Source: Anoplolepis gracilipes
Lineage: Eukaryota; Arthropoda; Insecta; Hymenoptera; Formicidae
Reading direction: 5' to 3'
DNA length: 64,000 nucleotides
Assembly: GCF_047496725.1 (NCBI RefSeq)
Contig: NC_132974.1
Location: 11,837,001 to 11,901,000 of the forward strand
The notes beneath the pieces were generated by a model, which saw only the letters and a program-made list of their open reading frames with translations, ran no database searches and was not told the DNA's origin. Both the position numbers and the translations under genes were made by a program. Positions 11,182 through 24,200 of the stretch are shown here, in pieces; within the stretch, counting starts at the first letter, position 1; every line of letters starts with the position of its first letter.

Positions 11182-11622
11182 TTCTTTAATAATAAAATAA
11201 AGAGATTTTATATATTTGAATCTTTTCATATTTGATAAGATTGAAACTTTTTAAAAATAAATTTATTTCTGAAAATCCATATATCTATTTGTAATGTGGA
11301 TCTGATCTAAAAATCAACTATTTTAGTTTACTAAGTTAAAGAGGAAATCTAGATTATGTGTATTATTGTAACAAGTTATAATAGAAATTATTGTTGAAAT
11401 GATAGAAAATATATTTGGAACATGTTACGTACACACACACATGAATAATGTACAACGATATATTGTATATATTGTATATTGTATATCATTTATCAAGATA
11501 GCAAAAATTAAAATTTAAAAAACAAAAATATAAATATTATTTTGTATAAAAGTATTTGTTATATAAAAATATAACAAATACTAATTTGTTTTTGTTTTAA
11601 ATATATGCAAAATTGATTTAGA

Positions 11623-11673
11623 AATGTAAGGATTAAAGCAATATGTTATACATATTGCTTTAATCCTTACATT
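11623..11673. repeat. Perfect 23-bp inverted repeat with a 5-nt loop
   Basis: Arms 11623-11645 and 11651-11673 are exact reverse complements, separated by TTATA. It lies between the convergent gene at 9009 and the Sidestep-family gene, within the probable 3' UTR of the latter. In RNA it would form an uninterrupted 23-bp stem; in DNA it could extrude as a cruciform. Confidence 0.95.
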
Positions 11674-12214
11674 ACAATAGAGCGAGAGAGAAAAGAACAG
11701 TTGAAACGGGAGATGATAATGAAATGCTATACAGGCGTTATGAAATGACGAGACGTTTCAAGACTTGACACAAAATATATTAAACTTGGAATAGTACACC
11801 ACGTGTAGCGTTCGGTTAAATTATGCGACTAGGTCGTGTCGCGACGATTCGCGACTTCTCGTCCCGGTCTCGCGCTGGGTCGACGGGGATCTAAACTCCC
11901 AAGGATCTCGGGAGAGATCGTGGCGCGCCACGATATGCTACGATATGCTGATATGTATGTTATCTGCTACGATATCGTCATCGTGATATGTCACACTGGC
12001 GCGCGTTAACAAGCGAGACACGAGATTCGTTGACTTTGCGTTGATACCCGCGTGTGTCCAACTGACGCGCGCGATACAATTTTCAGGCTTTCGAAATCGA
12101 TCGTCCTGTGCTAGTGTAGGGTATTGCATGTGTGTGTCTGTTTGTGTATATTTATATATGTGTGATGTCCGTGTGTGTGTATATTTGCGTCTCAATTCAC
12201 TTCCGCGATCGAGT

Positions 12215-15200
12215 TTACACGCAGCTCTCTGGGCCAGGTATGGAATTGGCGATGATGATCTCCTTCATCAGGTTGCGATCGGCCTTAAAGCTGATGGGTT
12301 CCCAGGACTTTGCGGAGAATGGATTCAGCTGTCGAGTGAAGAAAAAATATCGAGTGTCTTAATATGTGGCTGATAATTAAAAGAGAATTTAAAACTAGGT
12401 ATCTACCCTTTCTAGAAAAACATGGAAAATTTGGAATTTTCAGGGATTTCCTTTCTTTCGTATACGTGGAAAAATCGGGGAATTCTCATGGAATTTTTTA
12501 TTGGAATTTTCAGGGAATATTTTTAAAAATTCTCCCTTTGATAATTATATTGTCTTTTTACTCTTGCAAGCAATCAGCAAATCAAGTGAATTACATATTT
12601 TTACATAGTGTAATACATATTTATTGTATCTTTTAATGATTAAAAAATGGTAATACGTTTATTATTTTATAAAAGTTATTTAATTTTTCTCAAGTACATT
12701 TGCAAAATGACACTTGAAACTTAAGTAGTTCTGTTCTTCCTTTGTTTTATGAGTTAAAAATCTAATCTTTACAACATTTAAAAATCTCTAAAGAATTCTT
12801 TTTACCTTGAATTTTGAACACAAACACCTGGAAAGTCAGGAAGAATTTTCAGGAGATTTTGTAATAAGATTTGAGTAGGCACCTTGATAAAATAATGATA
12901 ATTATTTTTTGACCTTTCTCTCACTGTTTCAAAGGATCGATATTATTCATAACAGGCTGCGTTACAGTTAAATTGAGATTGGTTAGAGATGGCCGGTTTA
13001 ATCTGGTTTAATTTATAAGCGATCGATAGAAATTCAATCTACGATAGATTAAGTTTCTAATCTTCCAAATCGGAGTTTGGAATCTCTCAAATTATTGAAA
13101 CTTCATCTCTTAAAGTGTCAAAGAAAGAAAGAATAGACACGTTTTTTACTTTAATTCTTCTATCGAGATAATTATAGAAAATATTATATAGAGAGGAATA
13201 ATAAATCGTTAATGGGACAAAAATTGAGATAAAAGTATGTGTCACACACTTGTTACAATAATTTCGAGATAGTCTATAATAATATCTAATATAAGAATTC
13301 AAATAAATCTTTTCTGTCCAATTATGATGTGATAGAATGATATTAAATATAATATTTAACGCGAAGAATCAATGTACAGATTAATAGCCATTTATATTAT
13401 ATCTATACCTCAATCTTACTCCTATTTTAATATTATATCATTTCTAAAATAACTTACGCTACATCTATTCGTCTGCAGCCCCTGTTTATGAATATCATAG
13501 GGCGCGAATAACGTGTCTGGTCTCACTGGCAAAAACAGCTGTGGCTCACGTTTAATCTTGTCTTGGTCTGAAATATTCACACATTTTTGGTTTAAACATA
13601 TTATATCATTTTATTAATAATTTCCAAATGATATAAAGAAAATAATTTAACTAAAATGCTTTAAATAAAATTTTGAGAACTGAAATTAAATAGACGGGGT
13701 TTTTGAAAAATGCAAGTATCGGTGATCGTGACAAATAGTGAGTTTCTAAAATTAACTTAATGTAATTTTTATTGTCTTTCTATTAAATTAGAACTCGTTT
13801 ATTTGACAAGAATATCTATCGCAAAGTATCGTCGTGAATCGTTTTAAAATAGCGAGATGAGGAATTTAATTGAATTTTTAAACAATAAAACAGAAATTGT
13901 ATTATAAGTTTGATTTCTGACACTTGGTAATTTTCTAAAATAGTTCTCTCTCTTTTGTGACGTAATTTTCTTTTTTAGCCGATTTTCCGCGATGGATATT
14001 GAATTCGGTGGAATCAAATGAGATCGGGAAAATAAAAATGTTTCCCGACAGTGTATTACCTTGCGGCGACTGTATGATATCCGGCTGATTATTGAGCGCG
14101 TAATCGGTGACCTGTTTCAACGTGTACTCGACGAAGTACGTGTGGTCGCCATGGGTCACGTCCAGCATCGAATTGTTCCTCGAGTCCGGCGGCGTGATTA
14201 TCGGCTGCTTCATGTAGGGCTCGATGTGCACGGGCGACGTGGTGCCGCGACGTCGGTACATCATCAGCATCACCGAGATCACCGTCGCACCGAAGGCCAA
14301 CAGACAACCGATCAGCAGGAGAATCAACGGAAGCATGCTCACCCCGGTGTCTGTAAGCGAATGTATATTCCGTGTCGCACGATGGATTTGGCACGTTCGT
14401 TATATGTCAAAAAACATCTGTTTCTCCACTCGATATATCACGTATATTTTTAATTATATTAATTAAATAAAAATAAATTTTAATTACATTGTATATTTCT
14501 AATTACATACGTAATTGTTAAAAAAAAATTGTCATTAAAATACATAATAATTATATTAATTATGCGTGAGCAATAACGAAACCGTGTTAAATCTGTTGCA
14601 GAATTGTAAGCTGTGATATGAATAATATCATTCTTTTTTTCTTTTTTGAATTAGGAAAGAAATAAGGAGTACATTTTTAAGTGAACAAATCAATTATTCA
14701 AAATATTTTCCTTTTATAAATAGAGCAGAGCTTAATATAAAGGTTTTAATTCAGAATTATTATTCACTTTTATTATTAGATTGAAAGATGCAACTACTCG
14801 TTAATTTCGAAGATTGTAAATTGAATTACACAGGATAAAAATTACTATCGATCCTTTTATTCAAAACAACCTTTTGTAGAATATTGTCAATTAGTTTGAT
14901 CTAATTTCCTTTTTACGAATATAGGATATATTTAAATTTCGCTGTCAAAATGAATCAATTATTTTTCCATTAAAGGAAAACAAAACTGCAAAATAATTTT
15001 TTTTTTCCAAATTCGAATAAGATTTGATAATATTAACACACCTATAAAAACGTTCTATTAACGTGCCGTGTTTGGGTGTTGTAAATGGGGTATAGAGAGG
15101 TTTTAAAATATACATAAATCTATCTACACATCAAGCGAAAAAAAAAAAGAAAAACCAATAAGAGCCATAGATTAAGAATTTAATTTTGACATCGTGCCGA

Positions 15201-18200
15201 AAAGCAAACTCTTTTTTTTTGCGTAATAAAAACTTTCTTCAAATTTAATTACCCGTATGCTTCTCCGAATCTCGCAGCATTATATCTTCAAGCAGTGACA
15301 CTTCGCTGCGGCCTTTGGCGTTCACGGCATACGTCACCAGGTAGAAGTGAGTGGCCGGCAGGAGGTCGGCCACGGCGATCCGGAAGATCGGGAGATCGGC
15401 CGACACACTAGACGCATTCACCCGAAGATTACCGGTCAGCACCTCGTAAGCCTCAAGCCGGAACTCCTGGTGGAGTCCGCCATCGTATCCCGGCACGCAC
15501 TCGACCTCCAGGATTTCCGAGCTCTGATTGAGCGACGCTTTGATGGTGCAATTGTTCAAAGGATTTGGTTTCACTGCACAAACGAGTTTTCGTCACGAAA
15601 CAATCTTTGCCCGTACGTTGTCTTTTTGTTTGAAACATTTTAATTAAGATTTTAGTTTTGATTAAAAGATTCCGAATTCTTATTGAGAGACGTTAGAAGA
15701 AAAAAATCAATGTATGTATGTAAAATATTTTTTTAAAAATTGATTTTCAACGCGAATCAGGTATAAAGTAAAAATAATCGATGTAAAACGTATCGCGATA
15801 ATTAAAAAATAATACGCTCTGTTGCAAAAAACTAATCTTAAAATAAATATTTTTGAGTTTATAAAATATGTACCGTGTACGAGAAGTCAACTGTACGTAT
15901 AAGCGAGTCTGATAAAAAAAAAAAAAGAGTTGAATAAATATCAGCATCGAGAGATTCAAATACGAACATCTAAATATTATATGTTTACGTATCATACACG
16001 AAAATATATAACATTTAAATATTTTCGGGATATATACATCTCTGTTCGGGATGTAATATATATCTCTGTAAAAGTACAAACGAGACGATCAAAGAGTTTT
16101 CATATTTCGATTCCGAGATATAAAAACAAAAAAAAAAAAAAAAAAAAAAAAAAAAGACAAAGAATTAATGAAAAAAAAAAAAAAAATAAAAACTAATATG
16201 AAAATTCCAGCTTTCACTTCTTATGACGCGACAAATGTATCACCTGCCGGAATGACTTGATAGATGCAAGGCGCCTCCTGCTTCCCTATCGCGTTCCGAC
16301 CCCAACAGGTCAGGGCGCCGTAATCCCTTTCGGATTCGGGGGTGTAGACGAGCTCGCTCATGGTGCCGTTGTTACCGTCAAACCTGGCCGGCGCGACTTC
16401 GAAGTTCTCGCCGCTGTTGTTGAACTCCCAGACAAAGTCCACCTCGCTGGGGTCGGCGTCGACCTCGCAGCGCACCTTCACAGACTCCTCCAGGGAAGCC
16501 CCGATGATCGTTACCTCCTTCAACTTGCAAACCGGCGCGTCTGATCGCGCATAACGAGAGGAAAGAAAAAAGATAGAGTTCACATTCATTCTCGGGGGGG
16601 GTGGGACGGGGGTAGGAGGGGGGGGGGAGAGGGGAAAGAGAGAGAGATAAAATTGTCGAAAGACGAAACAATTTCATCTCTGCCATCGATCGGCAGAACT
16701 TTGACGACGAGCGGGATTATACCGAGTTTAAACGCCGTTTTATTCGCCCTTAATCGGTAGAATTATGTTGTTCGCCCGTAGGGCTTGGATAGGAGGGTGG
16801 AAAATAAATTGGCTTCTAAAATGTAATCCTTCACATCTGACGTCCGCGATATTCCGCTACCGAACACAATTACGCGCAGTTGGCATATTGTGTAACGCGT
16901 ATTTTGGAGTTTACCGGACGAAACAGCAGGAATAACGTTAAATGTAACTTTTAGCGATATATACGTGAAAAGGTCAAAGGTTCACTTTACCGCAATGATA
17001 TATCTTTTTTGGCAATCGGACGTATTAATATAATTCACTTTTATTGTATAGATTTCGCTGTTAATTCATGAGATGCAAACGTATGTACTTACATATACAT
17101 ATTTAATACGATAAATAACGCGTATTTAGATATTTAAATATATTTATGTAATTTATATATACGGATAAATTCTCTCTATATTACATAATAAATAGCTTTC
17201 TATGTTAAAATCCGATTAATTTGCCTAGAATTGTCGATGTTTAAAACTATACGTCCGCTTTCTTTTTTTTTTTTTTTTTTTTTTTTTCGGAGGATCCACT
17301 ATTACAAGATCGAACTTGCTTATTTACTTACATTGTACTCTCAGATTCACAATCGGACTTGTCGTTTCTCCGCGATCGTTGCTGGCGAGACACGTGTAAT
17401 TTCCCGCGTTGTCGCGACCTATACCCTGCAGTACCAGACTCTGGGTGCTCATGATGATACCAGCCGAATAGTTTTGCGTCAGCACGGCGCCCTGTCATTG
17501 ATGGATTAACGCGTTTAACACGGAGGTTGAAGATACGATAGCGTTTTATACCATATTTCTTCGGTAATAAGAAAAGAGAAGGTGGCAAATCGATATCGTG
17601 TAAAATTTTTCGCTCCATACGAACCGTTCTCGCGCAAAAGGGAGAGAAAAGCCCCCGTTTAATAGAATTTTCTTTTCTTTCAAAAACATTCGATATACAC
17701 TTAGAATTTAGTATGTTACTTTTTATCGAAATCTCGCATTTTTTATAAAAATTGAAAGAGAAACTAAGATAGGAATTTCCCAATTTCTTGTAAATTCTTT
17801 TTTTTTTGGAAATCTGACTTTTTTTGAAATCCCAATCAGATCGACTTTATTGAAATAAAAAAAGTTACTAATCAATTTCTTTCTCGCATAATAAAAAATT
17901 GTCATATTTTCGAATCGTTATTTTTTGTATTTAATCATTAGAAATTTTTTTTTAAACGTATTAAATACTCGGAATATTTTTTGGTAAAAAAATTAGAATT
18001 AATTATATCGAAATTCTAGAAAAAAAGCGCTAAGACTTCATAGAATACTTCAAATTAAATTAGATTAATTAGACTAAATAAATTAGATTAGCTATTGCGG
18101 ACTTACGTTATGGCGCCAGGTGATTTTGTGATGCTCTGGATTAGCGCGGACTTTGCATTCAAAGTATACATCATCGCCTTCCTTTATGTTCTCCGCGTTT

Positions 18201-21200
18201 AGGGTGCTGCCCAGATGCAACTGTACCTTAGGTGGAACTGGAGAGAAATTTTCGAGAAGCTTAATATTTTATGTAACATAATCGTATGTAGGTACTTAAT
18301 GAAATATTTCGGCAGATTGACGGCAACAAAAGTAGCCGCGATGAAATTTTAAACCTGCCGGAACACATAAAGAAAACAAGAGGATATCAATAGAACACGT
18401 GATTATATTCGTGTAACAGATTTACGGTCAAGACGGAAATAGCAAAACTTGTTGAATGTCTTTTATACTTGGTTTTTTTTTTTACATCTTTCAATCGATT
18501 CTAAATTATTGACTATTTATCGAATTATATTTATTAGAAATGTCAAGCGTGATATTAAATGTGCTTAATTGATGTCGCGATATAATCGTAACTATATTTT
18601 TTATCAAGTTTCTTACAGACGACGTTCAGTTTGAAGAAGTCCTCCAAGTACGCGTCCGTCAGAGCAGGATTTTCACCCCGGCACTTGAGGATCTTTCCGT
18701 GATCGTCGGGGACGGGTGAGAATATCAGGGTGCTTAAAACCACCGACGCGTTGCCGCTCTCCATCATCTGCCGGCACATTCGATAATTGGAAGTCGGGAT
18801 AATTTGGAGTCGGTATCGAGGGAAGAAAAGAAAAAAAAAAAAAATCGTACAACGTCGTACTTCAAAGTATCGTTATATCGACCTTGCCATTCCGAAACGT
18901 CTCGTTCCCCTCGATCCAGGTGATGCGAGCGCGGGGGTGCGAGCCCGTCGTCTCGCAGGTGATGGAGTAATCCTTTTCCGTCTCCATGATCGTTAATTTC
19001 GAGAGTATCTTCACGGTTAACGGTTTTACTAGAATCAGCCGGTGAATCATCCTTATTGTATATATGATATTGCGAATATATACGAATGTTTCTCGTTTCT
19101 TTCAAAAATTTTATTATCAATATGTGACCTCGAAATTTAAATTTAATAAGCTTGCAATAATTACCATAGTAATTAATATTTAATATTGCGAATTTTTTCC
19201 TTTTTCCAATATTATCCTTTCGACTTCTTGAGTTTTTATATATATTTTTCTTATTAATAGCACAAATGTAATTTTTAATGAAAAAATATTTAAATATAAA
19301 ATATTTAGCAATCGTTATCTTTAAAGGTCTTTAAAAATATCATTTCTTTATAAATATCACTTTAAAAAATATTTACTTAAAAGGATTGTAAAGAATTTTT
19401 ATCTCTTAGTTTATTCGTATCTGAGTAAATTAAAGAAGATTAAATATATATTTACATGATTGTTTGTTTAAGCTAAAATTATCCGTATAACAGGTTCATA
19501 CTCGCTTCTATTTTCAACAAACCTGTCAATAATTTATCGAGTCGATAACATAAATGCGAAAGGATTACTTTTCGCGGTCGAAATTTAACTAATGTGAATT
19601 ATTAACAGACTGACTGCCACGGCGATTTTGATTAACTTTGCAAAAGCATAATTAGAGATTGTACAACCAATATTACGGCAAATAAATGCCATTTTTGTCA
19701 AATATACGCATTATCTCATTTAACTGACAATGAGGTCTTCTTACTCACGGTATATATAATTTTTAAATCCGCAGTTGATTGTGCTTTATTTTAAAATGGA
19801 TCAACGTGTTAATTTTTCAGCAGCTTTTAATATTTTTATCGCTTAATAAATTTAAAAAAATCAGTTTCCCTCAAGTCTACAAGCTACCGCACGAGGAAAC
19901 AACCTAAATAAATGTAAATTTTGTACCAAAGTGAGAGAGTAGAAAAATCGACAAATATTCCTACATTTTTAAATCGTTATTACATATCACTGAATAAGTG
20001 AGACTGAAAATCATCACTTTGGCGGTGAAAATATTTTCTCTCGGCGGGAAGAGCGAAATGTATAAAGGCACTCACGATAAACGTCAAGGAGCACCGTCTT
20101 CTCCAACGGTGGTATTAAATGCGTGTTGGTTGCCCGGCATTTGTACGTCGTGTTGCGGTGCTCCCGTCGCAGCTGCGGCACCGTCAATTTGCTGACGACG
20201 ATGTTCTGGCTCTCGAACTCCTCCAGTCTGCCGTTCACCTCCTTGCCGTCCACCAGCCAGCTCACCACCGGCGTGGGTTTCCCTTCGCGTCCGCGAATGC
20301 ACGGAAAGCAACGGAAATTATACGCGGCTAATTAACTCCCTTCTTCCCCATTCTCCCCCCCTCGCCCTCCCCCTCTTTTCGCGCACCGTCGTCGATCAGG
20401 CTCGCGTGACAGCAGACAAATCACCGGGGGCCATAATTACCCTTAATACCGGGTGTCTCCGATCGGGCGCGCCCGCGTAATACCCAGTCTGGCCACTTAG
20501 TGCAAGCCAGGGCTCGTATTTAATTGCCAACGATAGGCCACTGGTGTATCTCTCCCTTTCTCCCTCTTTCTCTCGCTCTCTCTCTCTGCTTCTTTTTATT
20601 TGTTCACGCGATCTCGCAAGAGGATGGGGGTGGGATTTACACCGGAGGTTACGCGTGTAATGGCGGGCCGAGCCGGGTAATTTGTCACACTCTCTCGAGT
20701 GCCGAGATTCGTATCTCTGACTAAACATATTAATGAGAAACCTGATTTCTCTCAAGGAGGGATTATGTAACGGATAAAATTTTACAAATAGTGATATAAT
20801 ACGAGAATCGCGCTCGGCGAATTCATTGCTGTTTTTAAAATATGGAGAGATTTGTTTTACCTCTCCTGAAACACCGTATATTTCACCTCCTGTCTCCGCC
20901 ATTAACGTTAATCGGTCTCGAAAAGAAAAAAGGAATTATGAGAAGAGGAAGATTATAAGGAAACAATTGTTTTACACCGGGGTTTGCGTGCACGAAATTA
21001 ATTAACTGTAATGCTAATTTCTACCGCCTCTCGGCGAACAAATGTATGAATGAAACACTCAGAGAGACGTGTACAACAACAAAAAACGTAATTTTATCAT
21101 CCTAAATAACTCGCAGACGGAAATGTAAAAAGTGCAAAGTACGCCTAACTGCAAATTTCTTCCAGATCAAAGACAAAGATACGAGTCAGAATATATATCC

Positions 21201-24200
21201 CATACAGCACAGATCATTGCAATTACATTGCAGCAACGTTGCAATATTGCAAACTGCAATGAAACATTACAAAAACATTGCAGAGATATAAATCCACAAA
21301 ATATTAGCACAGTTATTGTTGCAACATAACATAAATATTTCGGAAAAATGTCAAAATCAAAATTCTATAATTATATTTTTTTTAGAGTAAAACGTATAGG
21401 AAACATATAAAATATGAAAAAGTTCAATTTAAAATAAATGTTTGCAATAATATATTTATCTAAGAAATATTAATTCATAAATTTACATATAATAAATTAT
21501 GTATAATTTTATGTAAATTTATAATGTAATATTTTTTAGATAAAAAAATTATTACAAACATTTGAGTTCAACTTTTTTGTATTTTATGCGTCCATATGCT
21601 TCTGATATTTATCTATCAGAAAAATATAATTCTTATATGCAACATTAGTCGACGATTGATCAGTAACAATGCACTATTGCAATATTGCTATAATACTTTG
21701 TTGCAATCTTCCTAAAGGCGGACATTTTAACGTTGCTGCAATCCCACGGCAATGATGCAGCAACATTTCGCAGTAAATTTGCAATATTGCAATATCGCGG
21801 TGAAAGATTGTTGCAATGTGTATATAATCTTTCTGTGCTGTAGGGTAAACTCGGGTAAGATGGCCATAGTTTTTTAAAATACAAAAAATATACTTTTATT
21901 TTTGTTATTTTTTTTTAATGTTTGACATATTATCTTCACTGAAACTTAAATTACGTAATATTATCGAAATTAAAAGAAAAATATTTACTAGAAATTTTAT
22001 ATTATCAAAACGGTACAACATAAGCATTAGCCATCTGACCTAACTTTTAAGGAAAAGATGACCATAATATTTATAAACAAATAGTGAAAACGAAAATGTA
22101 GCGATTACTGAAAAAATGACAGCCTATGGCCATCTTTTCCGTATGGCCATCATACCCTGATTTGCCCTATGGAATACAACTTACCTCCTCTTACTTCGCA
22201 GGACAGGCCGAACTCCACTCCGACCTGAAACGGTCCTGCGACGTTCTCCACCTGCACCCCGGAACTGTCATAGATGAGCAGCTGATGCGGCGGCACTGCG
22301 AACAATATCCGCGAATCTAGAGCGCTCGCTTTCCATAATTGACGGATAATGGCCCCGAATAAGTGGCGGTTTCGAGTCTCCGTCTTTTTAAGAACTCGCC
22401 AAAGTTAATTTGAAAGTTGCAAAAATGAAATTTCGATTAATTCCCCCGAAAGTTTTCCGAGAGAAGTGGGTTAGAGACCGCGCCGGGCCCTTCAATTAGC
22501 GAAACCGCGAGAGACGAGGGGCGAGATTGTTCCGGCAAGTTTAACTTTGCATCCTGGGATGAAAAAGGACCGACGCGTATCGGCCAACGTTAACTGCAGC
22601 TAATATTCCGTCCCCCTTCCCCGGCCTCTTTCATCCCTTTCTTGCCACAAGAGAGATCTTCCGACGATCCTGAAGCGTTTTACGCGTTAAGGAGCGCAGT
22701 TAATCATACCGGGGCAATGTTATACGGGGTGGTCGTTACGGTAATGAGTTTTCTCTCACCGATCACCGTGAGATTCACTTGGAAGTTCTTGGTCGGCGAG
22801 TTCTTGAAGTCTACGCGGCACCTGTAGACCCCCTCGTCGTCCAGCTGAACCGCCTCCAGGGAAAGAGCCGCGGGTTTTGTCACGGTGACGAAGTAAGCCC
22901 TGGGCCCAACGGCGGTGCTGTCTGACCAGTTTAGAGCCTTGTTAAAAGCCCGGCCTCGCACGTCAAAACTGAAAAAGAGTCGTAACGACTTGCACATTTA
23001 TCTCATATAATTTTCACAATTATTTCTGTACCATCGTGATTGAATATTTTAAGAAAGATTGTTCGCTAATCAAGTTATTGATGAAGTTGATTAAAGAAGA
23101 GACCATAAAATATAAAGATATGACTGATTAAAAATGTGTAATAATGTAATTTTAAATAATGTCTTTTTTCAATCTTGTAAATAATTCTGTGGATCATCGA
23201 TTACATCGATTCCTAGATACAGATAGGGTTTTTTCTTCATGCTTGTCTTTAATACATAATATACCGTAAGATAATGCTTGCCTGTAAATGGGTTTCACCG
23301 CATAATCACGGAACCAAAGTACCATGTAGACGCGATCTTCTCGCGTGGACGGTTCAATGTCGCAAGGCAAAGTGGCGGTACGACCAAGTACGGCGCTGAC
23401 CTTAGACGTGGACACTGAGAAGGTGAAAGAAAGACGATTAATACCAATAAAGTGGTTGTCGACGAATGATTCTTACTGATTATGTTTAAATTCAACTGGC
23501 AGAAGATCGATTAGACCGATAGATAACCGAGTCTATATCTGTCAAAAAGGTTGCATTTTATAAGTTTTATTTTATTTATTAGATACACGCTTTTTTTTTT
23601 TTTTTTACTCAGGTTTTTGCAAAGTTGACTGAACTTTAGCGTTTAAATTAAAATCAATTACAGGCGAAAGAATTTCCTTCGCAATAGACGATAATTAGTG
23701 GTCTAAAATATTTTCTGTTCCATGAATAAATTTTTTAAAAAATTATATATTGAATTAAGTAGTTTAAGTGTTGATTTAAAGAGTTATAAAGTCTCGGTCT
23801 CTCTGATTTCTTTGGAATTTGCTGTAAACAACAATGCGACTTTTAGTACTTTCATGGCTAAATCTCATTAACGTCAACACGCTTTGAATAATTTTACTTA
23901 CAATACCTCCTCTTTTCTTGGAGCGAAAAAGCTAACATTAAAGGTTGCTTAATAATTGAGTTAATAATTTTAACAAATGCGCAAAGCTACTACAATGATA
24001 ATAAGCTCCACTACAATAATAAGCTAATATATAATATAGTTTTAAACTTTAATGCAATTTTAAAGGATATTTACATTTAATAACTTGTGACATTTTGTGA
24101 ATTATTAATTATATAGTTAATAAGTTAAATGAGCTGTATAGCTGGCTTTCATGTTATAAAAGAACTTGGAAAGTTTTATTAAATTAGTAAAAAATATTAT

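Noticed and set aside
12041..12373. Plus-strand open frames overlapping 12215-12328
   Set aside because: They are the reverse of the terminal Sidestep-family exon, which reads in phase from the upstream exon and ends at a stop with a plausible PDZ-type tail.
20396..20902. Minus-strand frame of 168 codons in a Sidestep-family intron
   Set aside because: Includes a GA tract (Arg/Glu run), lacks any domain, and the flanking exons already join in phase without it.
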